From Pseudolabrys sp. (GTDB taxonomy: Bacteria > Pseudomonadota > Alphaproteobacteria > Rhizobiales > Xanthobacteraceae), in assembly GCA_026125925.1 (NCBI GenBank), contig JAHCKF010000129.1:1-8608 (forward strand): DNA of 8,608 nucleotides, read 5' to 3'. The position numbers and the translations under genes are program-made. Shown in pieces: positions 1 to 6,450 of the stretch (position 1 is the first letter of the stretch; each line of letters begins with the position of its first letter). Below the pieces are notes generated by a model, which had not been told where the DNA came from, did not search any database, and saw nothing but the letters and a program-made list of their open reading frames with translations.

Positions 1-585
1 GAGCGAGACCGGGATGCTGAGGACCTGGCGGTTCATCAGATAGGTCTGGACGATGAGCTGCTTGCCGGCCTTCAGCTTCTTCAACGTGTCGGCGTTGATC
101 TCGTAGTCCGACAGACAGCCGATCTGCGTGCAGACGACATAAGGCGCGCTGCCCATGTCCTGCCCGTCGAGCACGAGATGCGTGCCTTCGGCCAGATGCA
201 CGATGATCGACATCGGCACGGTCACGCGCAGGCGCTCATTGGCACCCTCGACCTGCAACAGCTCGGCCATGATGACCGGCATGCCGTTTTCCATGCGGCC
301 GTCGCGATGGACGACGCAGACCTTCTTGTTCTCGGTCTCCTGGCCCTGCTGGCACAGCTTGACCCAGGACGAGTACATCAGCGGCGGCAACTGCGGCGCA
401 GCCCCGGTCTGCTGTTGAGCCGGTGCCGCGGGTGCGGCCGGTGCGGGGGCTGCCTTCGGCGCCGCCGGCTTCGGCGATTGCGCGAAAGCCGGATGGGCAA
501 CGAGCGTCGCGCCGAGAAGGCCTGCGCCCATCGCCACGGCCATCAGGCGGGCCAGCGGCCGGGCAGGAGCAATCCGTTGATCCAT
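1..585 (-). CDS. Invasion-associated locus B (IalB) family secreted protein, 3' end missing
   Basis: The minus-strand frame stays open from an ATG at 585 to the window edge (195 codons), so the C-terminus is missing. Residues 1-36 form a signal peptide: basic start, hydrophobic core around 13-30, then a likely AFA|Q cleavage. A Pro/Ala-rich linker (about 37-68) leads into a globular domain beginning near YSSWVKLC. Four cysteines (C78, C90, C152, C157) and the segments VVHRDGRMENG and APYVVCTQIGCLSD fit the IalB family, periplasmic or surface proteins first linked to erythrocyte invasion in Bartonella and common in Hyphomicrobiales. The cysteines could form two disulfides in the periplasm (inference). 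An AGGGA ribosome site lies about 10 nt upstream of the ATG and supports this start. The gene is divergent from the transporter gene at 874. In non-pathogens the precise function is unknown. Confidence 0.88.
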   Translation of the reverse strand, partial: MDQRIAPARPLARLMAVAMGAGLLGATLVAHPAFAQSPKPAAPKAAPAPAAPAAPAQQQTGAAPQLPPLMYSSWVKLCQQGQETENKKVCVVHRDGRMENGMPVIMAELLQVEGANERLRVTVPMSIIVHLAEGTHLVLDGQDMGSAPYVVCTQIGCLSDYEINADTLKKLKAGKQLIVQTYLMNRQVLSIPVSL

Positions 586-621
586 TTGAAACTCGTCCCT
601 TGTTAAGAACCGGATTAATGT

Positions 622-659
622 TCGACCGGCTATCGTTATCGACCGGCTGCTTCCGGTCG
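622..659. repeat. CGACCGG motif: two direct copies plus one inverted copy
   Basis: The 10-mer TCGACCGGCT occurs at 622-631 and again at 639-648, 17 bp apart start to start. The second copy also forms a perfect 7-bp inverted repeat with CCGGTCG at 653-659 across a 6-nt gap. The cluster lies about 40-75 bp upstream of the IalB-family start codon, where an operator would be expected. No regulator is recognised for it. GC-rich DNA produces such repeats by chance, so the regulatory role is a guess. Confidence 0.35.
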
Positions 660-806
660 GCGCGTCCCGAACGCACCGCGCAATGGCGAGCGGCTCTGTC
701 GTTGCGAAATACGGCGGGAGCGTGACATTCGACCGCAGCCTGATAGCCGATATTGCCCTGACGATAAAGGCACCAATGCGCCGAAAATTGGCGAACACCG
801 CATTCT

Positions 807-834
807 TTGCCCTGTGGTAAAAGGCCGCTAGCTC
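807..834 (+). promoter_or_regulatory. Candidate promoter for the YejA-like gene
   Basis: TTGCCC at 807-812 is followed, 14 nt later, by GCTAGCTC at 827-834. This resembles the Caulobacter housekeeping promoter pattern TTGACGS-N10-14-GCTANAWC, with one mismatch in each half. Transcription would start near 840 and leave a leader of only about 30 nt before the GTG at 874. Predicted from pattern only. Confidence 0.3.
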
Positions 835-873
835 TAGGACACGAATCGCATCGCACACCGAACCAACCACGTC

Positions 874-2709
874 GTGAGCCTGCCCGTCGCCACCGGCATC
901 CGCCTGTCGCGCCGCGCGCTCATGGTCGGTGCCCTGGCCTTCGGCGCCGCCGGTTTGCGGCTCGCGCGGGCGCAAACCGCGACGACGAGTCACGCGCTGG
1001 CGATGCACGGGGAAGCGGCGTGGCCGGCCGATTTCGCGGCGCCGACCTATTCCAATCCCGACGCGCCCAAAGGCGGCCAACTGACGCAAGGCGTGCTCGG
1101 CACCTTCGACAGCCTCAACCCGTTCATCGTCAAAGGCCTGCCCGCGGAGAAGATTCGCGGCTACGTCATCGAGAGCCTTCTGGCGCGCGGCTATGACGAG
1201 CCGTTCACCTTGTACGGTCTGCTCGCCGACAGCGTCACCACCGACGCGGCGCGCAGCTTCGTCACCTTTACCATTAACAACAAAGCCGTCTTCTCCGACG
1301 GCCGCAAGGTGACGGCCGACGACGTCATCTTCTCATTCAACTTGTTGCGCGACCACGGCCGGCCGCTGTTCGGCATCTATTACGGCAAGGTCGCCAAGGT
1401 CGAAGCGGTCGATGCGCGCACGGTGCGGTTCGATCTGGCGGACGCCAACGACCGCGAATTGCCTTTGATTCTCGGCCTGATGCCCATCCTCGCCAAGCAC
1501 AGCATCGATCCGAACAAATTCGAGGACACGACGTTCGAGCCGCTGATCGGCAGCGGCCCCTATCGCGTCAGTGCCGTGCGTCCGGGCGACAGCGTCACCT
1601 TCACGCGCAACAAGGACTACTGGGGCCGCGATCTGGCGATCAACCGCGGCCTGTGGAATTTCGACACCGTCAAGTTCGACTATTTCCGCGATGGCAACAC
1701 GCATTTCGAGGCGTTCAAGACGGGCCTCTACGACCTCCGGCTGGAGACGGATCCGGGGCGTTGGCAGACAGCCTACGATTTCCCCGCCTTGCGCGACGGC
1801 AAGGTGGTCAAGGAGAATTTCCCGTACGGTCTGCCTAAGGGCATGGACGGGCTGGTGTTCAACACGCGGCGCGGCATCTTCGCCGACATCCGCGTGCGCG
1901 AAGCGCTGCTGACGCTGTTCGACTTCGAGTGGATCAACCACACCTATTTCTTCGACCTCTACAAACGGACCGCCTCCTATTTCGACGGCTGCGATCTGTC
2001 GGCACACGGCGTTCCCGCCAATGCGCGCGAGAAGGAATTGCTGGCGCCGTTTCCCGGCGCGGTGCGGTCCGACATCATGGCGGGCCAATGGGCGCCGCCG
2101 GTAACCGACGGTTCGGGGCGCGACCGCAAGGTCATGCGTCAGGCGCTGCAACTTTTCGCCCAGGCCGGTTACGGCCTGCAGGGCGAGCGGATGGTCAACA
2201 AAGCGACCGGTGCGGCTTTCGTCTTCGAGATGCTGTGCACCACACGCGATCAGGAGCGCTTGGCGCTCGCCTACAGCAACAGCCTCAAACGCGTCGGCAT
2301 CGCGGCGCTGGTGCGGACGGTTGACGCTACGCAATTCGAACGCCGGCGCATCGCCTTCGACTTCGACATGATGCAGTACCGCTGGGACCAGTCGCTGTCG
2401 CCCGGCAACGAGCAATTGTTCTACTGGAGTTCGGAAGCGGCCGACCAGAATGGCAGCCGTAACTACATGGGCGTCAAGTCCAAGGCGGTGGATGCGATGA
2501 TCGCCGCCATGCTGGCCGCGACCGAACGCGACGCCTTCGTCGCCGCCACCCGGGCGCTCGACCGGGTGCTGCTGTCGGGCTTCTACGTGGTGCCGCTGTA
2601 CTTCCCGCCGGTGCAGTGGGTGGCGCGCTGGACCCGAATCGCGCATCCATCGCAGACCTCGTTGTACGGCTACCTGCCGGAGACTTGGTGGCACCGGGAC
2701 GCCCGATAA
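874..2709 (+). CDS. YejA-like oligopeptide ABC transporter substrate-binding protein with Tat-type leader
   Basis: A 611-residue solute-binding protein family 5 member of about the length of E. coli YejA. The start is GTG at 874: an in-frame TAG at 835-837 and the absence of another start codon between them leave it as the best choice, although no clear ribosome site precedes it. Residues 10-34 read as a twin-arginine leader (SRRALM, then a hydrophobic stretch, then ARA|Q). The mature protein opens with ALAMHGEAAWPADF and YSNPDAPKGG, typical of the YejA group; later segments such as GSGPYRV and FTRNKDYWG are family 5 signatures. YejABEF-type systems import peptides, including microcin C in E. 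coli, and help rhizobia and Brucella resist antimicrobial peptides. Here no permease or ATPase gene adjoins it, so its transporter must lie elsewhere. A ligase-like gene follows after 29 bp. Substrate unknown. Confidence 0.88.
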   Translation: MSLPVATGIRLSRRALMVGALAFGAAGLRLARAQTATTSHALAMHGEAAWPADFAAPTYSNPDAPKGGQLTQGVLGTFDSLNPFIVKGLPAEKIRGYVIESLLARGYDEPFTLYGLLADSVTTDAARSFVTFTINNKAVFSDGRKVTADDVIFSFNLLRDHGRPLFGIYYGKVAKVEAVDARTVRFDLADANDRELPLILGLMPILAKHSIDPNKFEDTTFEPLIGSGPYRVSAVRPGDSVTFTRNKDYWGRDLAINRGLWNFDTVKFDYFRDGNTHFEAFKTGLYDLRLETDPGRWQTAYDFPALRDGKVVKENFPYGLPKGMDGLVFNTRRGIFADIRVREALLTLFDFEWINHTYFFDLYKRTASYFDGCDLSAHGVPANAREKELLAPFPGAVRSDIMAGQWAPPVTDGSGRDRKVMRQALQLFAQAGYGLQGERMVNKATGAAFVFEMLCTTRDQERLALAYSNSLKRVGIAALVRTVDATQFERRRIAFDFDMMQYRWDQSLSPGNEQLFYWSSEAADQNGSRNYMGVKSKAVDAMIAAMLAATERDAFVAATRALDRVLLSGFYVVPLYFPPVQWVARWTRIAHPSQTSLYGYLPETWWHRDAR

Positions 2710-2738
2710 CGGACCCGGACACCCCATAGGGATTCCTG

Positions 2739-4277
2739 ATGATCCTGCGCGGCGCCCCTTTGAGCGAACTTGGCGGATCGGAACTCATTGGCGCCGGCGC
2801 ACCCGGTCCGTCCGGCCCGACGCTTGATGATCTGTTCCGCCGCGCCGCGGTGCACGATTCGTCGGCGGTGGCGCTGCGCGATGCGCCGAACCGTTCCAGC
2901 TTCACCGATGGCGCGCCGCGCCGCCTGACCTATGCCGAGGCCGACCGGGCCATTTCCACCCTCGCCGCCCGGCTCTGCCGCGCCGGCCTGCAGGCCGACA
3001 CGCTGGTTGCCATCCAACTGCCGAACACGGTCGAGGCCGTCATCACCCTGCTCGCGGTGCTGCGCGCCGGCATGATCGCAGTGCCGCTGCCGCTCTTGTG
3101 GCGGCGCAAGGAGATCGCAAGCGCATTGCGCCACCTTGGCGTGAAGGCGATCATCACCGCGTCGCGTGTCGGCGGCTTCGACCACGCCGAACTTGCCGCG
3201 GATGTCGGCGCCGAACTGTTTCCGGTGCGCCTCATTGGTGCCTTCGGCGACAAGCTGCCGGATGGCGTCGTGCCGCTCAACGATGTGTTTGAAGCAACGG
3301 CGACGCCCACCGTGCCGCGCACCATGCGCGGCGGTCAGGCATCCGAGCACGTCGCCGTCATCACCTTCGATGTCGCGGCATCGGGTCTCACGCCGATCGC
3401 GCGTAGCCATAGCGAACTGATCGCCGGCGGCCTGGCGCTGGCGCAGGAGATCGGCGTCGGTCCGCATATGTCGCTGCTTGCGGCGATCCCGGCATCGTCC
3501 TTTGCCGGGCTGGCCGTCGCGACGGTGCCTTGGCTGTTCGGCGGCGGCACGCTGTCGCTGCATCACGGATTCGATGCCAGGACATTCGCCGAGCAAACTC
3601 TGGGCGCTGTGAACGCCGCGGTCGTGCCCGGCCCGGCGCTGGCGCCGCTCGCCAAGGCCGGATATCTCGACGGCCTGCGCAGTACGGTGGCGCTGTGGCG
3701 CTCGCCCGAACAACTGGCGGCGGCGCCCACCTGGACCGGCACGGCGAGGCTCATCGACGTTTCCGCTTTCGGCGAACTCGGCATCGTGGCAGTGCCACGG
3801 GAAGCCGACGGACTGCCGGCTGCATTGCCGCTGGGTCACGTTGGCGCGCCACACGATATCGAGACGGCGCGCGGCAAGACCGGCACGCTGATGGTGCGCG
3901 GCGCCATGGTGCCGCAGGCCGCTTTTCCGCCCGGCGCCGAGCGCACGCAGGCGCCCTATCTCGCCGTCGACAAGGACGGCTTCGTCGATACCGGATTCAC
4001 CTGCAAGGTCGATGAAACGGCGCGCAACCTGACCGTCACCGGGCCGCCGGCCGGCATCGCCGTCGTCGGCGGCTATCGCTTCCGCACCGCCGACATGGAA
4101 GCGCAGGTCTCGCTCGCCGATCCGACCGCGACCATCGTCGCCTTGCCCGGCGGCCTGCTGGCGCAAAAGCTCGCGGGCAGCGCGCTCGACAACGCCACCG
4201 TCGCCGACCTCGTCAAGCGCCAAGGCGGCAGTCCGCTGATCGCCGGGGCCTTCCGGCCGCGCGGTGTCGCGGCCTGA
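2739..4277 (+). CDS. Diverged class I adenylate-forming (acyl-CoA ligase-like) protein
   Basis: A 512-residue protein with the overall plan of the AMP-binding/acyl-CoA synthetase family. N-terminal signatures are clear: RRLTYAEADR (62-70), VAIQLPNTVEAV (90-101) and LRAGMIAVPLPLLWRRKEI (108-126). Catalytic motifs are eroded. The phosphate loop, usually TSG-S/T-TG-x-PKG, reads ASGLTPIARSH (214-224) and lacks its lysine. The YGxTE motif appears as AFGELG (343-348), the D-G-W-x-x-TGD motif as DGFVDTGF (413-420), and the hinge as VVGGYRF (442-448). The C-terminal catalytic-lysine motif (PK-x-x-x-GK) is not visible before the end at RPRGVAA. ATG 2739 is backed by AGGGA at 2728-2732. The 29-bp gap suggests an operon with the YejA-like gene. 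It may be a specialised ligase on an unusual substrate or a non-catalytic relative; activity should not be assumed from the family name. Confidence 0.8.
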   Translation: MILRGAPLSELGGSELIGAGAPGPSGPTLDDLFRRAAVHDSSAVALRDAPNRSSFTDGAPRRLTYAEADRAISTLAARLCRAGLQADTLVAIQLPNTVEAVITLLAVLRAGMIAVPLPLLWRRKEIASALRHLGVKAIITASRVGGFDHAELAADVGAELFPVRLIGAFGDKLPDGVVPLNDVFEATATPTVPRTMRGGQASEHVAVITFDVAASGLTPIARSHSELIAGGLALAQEIGVGPHMSLLAAIPASSFAGLAVATVPWLFGGGTLSLHHGFDARTFAEQTLGAVNAAVVPGPALAPLAKAGYLDGLRSTVALWRSPEQLAAAPTWTGTARLIDVSAFGELGIVAVPREADGLPAALPLGHVGAPHDIETARGKTGTLMVRGAMVPQAAFPPGAERTQAPYLAVDKDGFVDTGFTCKVDETARNLTVTGPPAGIAVVGGYRFRTADMEAQVSLADPTATIVALPGGLLAQKLAGSALDNATVADLVKRQGGSPLIAGAFRPRGVAA

Positions 4278-4295
4278 CCTGTCAGGCACTCTTTT
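4272..4295 (+). terminator. Candidate intrinsic terminator overlapping the ligase-like gene's stop codon
   Basis: GCCTGA at 4272-4277 pairs with TCAGGC at 4282-4287 across a 4-nt loop, followed shortly by a short T tract (ACTCTTTT, ending at 4295). The stem includes the TGA stop at 4275-4277. A second GC-rich inverted repeat, GGCCGCG (4255-4261) with CGCGGCC (4268-4274), directly precedes it and would compete for the same bases. The T tract is short, so termination may be partial. Confidence 0.45.
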
Positions 4296-4342
4296 CCCCG
4301 CGTGACGGCCATTTATTTATTGTTTCTAATCACTATTCGTCG

Positions 4343-4358
4343 TTGACGCGGCGTTAAC
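4343..4358 (+). promoter_or_regulatory. CtrA-box-like site (TTGA-N7-TTAAC)
   Basis: TTGA at 4343-4346 and TTAAC at 4354-4358 are separated by exactly 7 nt. This matches the alphaproteobacterial CtrA consensus TTAA-N7-TTAAC with one substitution. The same bases include TTGACG (4343-4348), which could serve as a -35 element, with TCTAGG at 4368-4373 as a poor -10 at a long 19-nt spacing. The site is 82-97 bp upstream of a two-receiver GGDEF-like gene, a type of protein that works in the CtrA network in Caulobacter. Site prediction only. Confidence 0.42.
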
Positions 4359-4387
4359 GGCCATCGGTCTAGGTTAGCGAAGGTTCA

Positions 4388-4405
4388 ACCGGCCGCCTGG
4401 CCGGT
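4388..4405 (+). other. Leader hairpin followed by TTTT
   Basis: ACCGGCC at 4388-4394 pairs perfectly with GGCCGGT at 4399-4405 around the loop GCCT. TTTT follows at 4410-4413, and the next gene's ATG is 34 nt downstream. If transcription starts near the CtrA-like site, this hairpin is in the 5' leader and could act as a weak attenuator or stability element. It could also be a backup terminator for the upstream genes. Confidence 0.35.
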
Positions 4406-4439
4406 ACGGTTTTGCGTAACCAGTAACGCGTTGTGTGTC

Positions 4440-5705
4440 ATGTCGCTGCAAGGTCCGCTGCTGGTGGTCGCCGATGCGCCGGCCACCTCTCTCGTCGAAG
4501 CCCTCAGCGCCGCCGGCGCTTTTCCCATCGTTGAAACCAACTGGGCCGACGCGCCGACCGCCTTCGTGTCGGTCAAGCCCGCCGCCGTGGTGATCGCCGA
4601 ACCCGGCGCGCCGAAAAGCGAAGCCGCCGGCCGTATGCTGGCGCTCCAGGTTGCCACCTCGCAAGGCGCTACAGTACCGATCGTCGCCATGGCCGACGCC
4701 GAGCGCGACGCTGCGATCCCCACCGCATTGACCGCCGATGCCGGCCAGCCAATCGAACGGCTGATCGGCCGTCTGCGCACGGCGTTGCGCGTGCGCGCGC
4801 TTCATTCGACCGTGCTGCGGCGGATCGAAACCTTCGCCGCGCAAGGCGGCACGATGCCGGCATTGCCGATCGGCGATCCGCTGGACGATGCGACGGTACT
4901 GGTCGCCGGCCGGGGTCCGCTTTATCCAGCGCTCGCCGTCGCCATGGGCGAGCATGCCAAGATGGTCGGCGCGCTCAGCGTCGAGGCGGCCGCCAAGCAT
5001 CTCGAAGAACGCGACATCGACGGCATCATCATCGGCGACGGCTTTTCGCCGCGCATGATCGAGACGTTCCTCAATGTGCTCGGCCACGAAAGCCGGTTCC
5101 ACGAAATCCCGGTCGCGATCACCGGCGACATCCCGCAGGCGTTCGAGGGCGATCTGCCCAATCTCGATTGCGTCAACGGCGCGCCGGAGCGTCTGGCGGC
5201 GCGCATGGTGCCGCTGGTGCGGTTGCATGCGCTGGAATCCCGCCTCAAGCGCATGCTGCATACGCTCGACACCGACGGCCTGTTCGACCCCGACACCGGG
5301 CTGCTCACGGCGGAAGCGTTCTGGCGCGAACTCGACAAGGCGGTGGCCGAGGCGGCCGACCGCAGCCATGCCCTCACGCTGGCGCGTTTCGCCTTCGACG
5401 GCGTCCATGACGATCGCTCGCGCCGCGACGGCGCCCGTCTGGCCGTCAAGCTGATGCGCGCGATCGATTTCGCCTGCGGCGATGACGACGGCACCCTGCT
5501 CGTCGCCTTCACCCAGACCGACCTGCGCAGCGCTCACATCGTCGCCCGCCGCGTCGCCGCCGCCATCAAGCACATCATGCGCGCGCCGACCAACCCGAGC
5601 GACCGTATTACCGCCAATGTCACGCTCGCCTCGTTCAAAAACGGCGATACCTTGCAAAGCCTGCTGCAGCGGGTTCTGGCGAGCCCCATGGTTGCGGCAG
5701 AGTAG
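4440..5705 (+). CDS. PleD/PopA-like REC-REC-GGDEF protein with lost catalytic site and kept c-di-GMP I-site
   Basis: A 421-residue protein from ATG 4440; a TTG at 4431 would add three residues and neither start has a clear ribosome site. Residues about 6-122 and 150-270 look like two diverged receiver domains, and about 280-415 a GGDEF-type domain opening with FDPDTGLLTAEAF. The signature GG-D/E-EF is gone: GDDDGT (347-352) stands in its place, so cyclase activity is unlikely. Just before it, RAID (340-343) matches the inhibitory site of Caulobacter PleD, and R371 aligns with PleD's third I-site arginine, so c-di-GMP binding is plausible. In receiver 1 the phosphoacceptor position is Glu (E54) and the conserved lysine is Gln (Q103); receiver 2 keeps an Asp (D200) before FSP. 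This resembles PopA, a c-di-GMP-binding adaptor for CtrA proteolysis, but orthology is not shown. The protein has no membrane segment. Confidence 0.82.
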   Translation: MSLQGPLLVVADAPATSLVEALSAAGAFPIVETNWADAPTAFVSVKPAAVVIAEPGAPKSEAAGRMLALQVATSQGATVPIVAMADAERDAAIPTALTADAGQPIERLIGRLRTALRVRALHSTVLRRIETFAAQGGTMPALPIGDPLDDATVLVAGRGPLYPALAVAMGEHAKMVGALSVEAAAKHLEERDIDGIIIGDGFSPRMIETFLNVLGHESRFHEIPVAITGDIPQAFEGDLPNLDCVNGAPERLAARMVPLVRLHALESRLKRMLHTLDTDGLFDPDTGLLTAEAFWRELDKAVAEAADRSHALTLARFAFDGVHDDRSRRDGARLAVKLMRAIDFACGDDDGTLLVAFTQTDLRSAHIVARRVAAAIKHIMRAPTNPSDRITANVTLASFKNGDTLQSLLQRVLASPMVAAE

Positions 5706-5715
5706 CCGGACGACT

Positions 5716-5742
5716 AGGTTATCTCCGAACGGGAGATAGCCT
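5716..5742 (+). promoter_or_regulatory. Hairpin enclosing the ribosome binding site of the DsbA-family gene
   Basis: AGGTTATCTCC (5716-5726) pairs with GGAGATAGCCT (5732-5742) around the loop GAACG: ten Watson-Crick pairs and one G-U. The Shine-Dalgarno-like GGGAGA (5731-5736) lies almost wholly in the 3' arm, and the stem ends 2 nt before the ATG at 5745. No T tract follows, so a terminator role is less likely than control of translation. Structure inferred by eye. Confidence 0.55.
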
Positions 5743-5744
5743 TC

Positions 5745-6401
5745 ATGACCCAGCCTATCCGCATCGACGTCGTCTCCGACGTGGTCTGCCCCTGGTGCTT
5801 CATCGGCAAGCGCCGGCTGGAACAGGCGATTGCCATGAACCCCGGCGTCCCGGTCGAGGTCCACTTCCGCCCCTATTTCCTCAACGACTGGATTCCGCGC
5901 GAAGGCATCTCGCGCACGCAATACCTGACCACCAAGTTCGGCTCGCCGGAGCGCTATGGCGAGATCGCGACGCGCGTCCGTGACGCCGCAGCGCAGGAAG
6001 GTCTCGTCTATGCCATGGACAAGATCAGCAACCAGCCGAACACCATCGACGCGCATCGCCTGATCCGCTGGGCCGAAGGCATCGGCAAGGCGGCGGAGAT
6101 GAAGCAGCGCCTGATGGATCTCTATTTCACCGAAGGCGCCGATCTCACCAACAAGGCGGTGCTGGTGCAGGCCGCGACCGATATCGGGCTCGATCCCGAA
6201 GACGTGCGCGGCGCGCTCGACAGCGACCAGGACGTCGCCGAAGTGACGCAGGAAGCCGAGGCCGCCAAGGAAGCCGGCATCCAGGGCGTGCCGATGTTCA
6301 TCTTCGGCGGCAAGTTCGCCGTCTCGGGTGCGCAGGCGCCGGAGTATCTCGCCGAGGCGATCCAGCGCGCGGCGCAGGCCGCCGGCGAAGCCGCCGAATA
6401 A
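5745..6401 (+). CDS. DsbA-family (FrnE-like) cytoplasmic thiol oxidoreductase
   Basis: A 218-residue thioredoxin-fold protein of the DsbA/FrnE group, often annotated as a 2-hydroxychromene-2-carboxylate isomerase-like or DsbA family oxidoreductase. The N-terminus (IRIDVVSDVVCPWCFIGKRR) carries the redox motif C15-P-W-C18. FRPYFLND (41-48), NTIDAHRLI (99-107) and the cis-proline segment QGVPMFIF (180-187) fit FrnE-type proteins, with the helical insertion in between. No signal peptide is present, so it should act in the cytoplasm, unlike periplasmic DsbA. Relatives include Deinococcus FrnE, a stress-linked disulfide oxidoreductase. ATG 5745 has GGGAGA 8 nt upstream, held in a hairpin. It lies 39 bp after the PleD/PopA-like gene and 131 bp before the cyclases; no direct functional tie to either is evident. 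Its substrate is unknown. Confidence 0.9.
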   Translation: MTQPIRIDVVSDVVCPWCFIGKRRLEQAIAMNPGVPVEVHFRPYFLNDWIPREGISRTQYLTTKFGSPERYGEIATRVRDAAAQEGLVYAMDKISNQPNTIDAHRLIRWAEGIGKAAEMKQRLMDLYFTEGADLTNKAVLVQAATDIGLDPEDVRGALDSDQDVAEVTQEAEAAKEAGIQGVPMFIFGGKFAVSGAQAPEYLAEAIQRAAQAAGEAAE

Positions 6402-6450
6402 CGGATCTATCGGAACCCGAGGCCGCGCTCCCGTAGCATTATACCGAATG

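Larger units (their letters stand above)
586..873. other. Divergent intergenic region between the IalB-family and YejA-like genes
   Basis: This 288-bp stretch separates two genes transcribed away from each other and should hold both promoters. I see no convincing small gene in it. Near the IalB-family gene it contains a repeated CGACCGG motif, and near the YejA-like gene a possible sigma-70-type promoter; both are listed separately. An in-frame stop at 835-837 and the lack of any ATG, GTG or TTG between it and 874 limit how far the YejA-like gene can extend upstream. Confidence 0.6.

Noticed and set aside
603..618. TTAA-N8-TTAA pair near the IalB-family start, possible CtrA site
   Set aside because: The spacing is 8 nt, not the required 7, and AT-rich half-sites next to a start codon are not unusual.
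1333..2727. Antisense open frame (464 codons) opposite the YejA-like gene
   Set aside because: It is a compositional shadow of a recognisable binding protein, with no domain or ribosome site of its own.
2670..4289. Long antisense open frame (539 codons) opposite the ligase-like gene
   Set aside because: It mirrors a plus-strand gene with clear family motifs; its translation is Arg/Gly/Ala/Asp-rich low-complexity sequence without recognisable domains, as expected from GC-rich codon bias.
4431..4439. TTG start for the PleD/PopA-like gene
   Set aside because: It adds only three residues to the ATG at 4440 and has no better ribosome site; ATG is preferred, though TTG is not excluded.
4374..6056. 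Long antisense open frame (560 codons) across the PleD/PopA-like gene and part of the DsbA-family gene
   Set aside because: It spans two well-supported genes and the gap between them, has shadow-type composition and matches no family.
5745..6401. Classical periplasmic DsbA
   Set aside because: There is no signal peptide, and CPWC with QGVPMF and the FrnE-type insertion fits the cytoplasmic branch better.
6402..6422. Imperfect CCGAATA...TATCGG repeat after the DsbA-family gene as a terminator
   Set aside because: The pairing is short and interrupted and no T tract follows.
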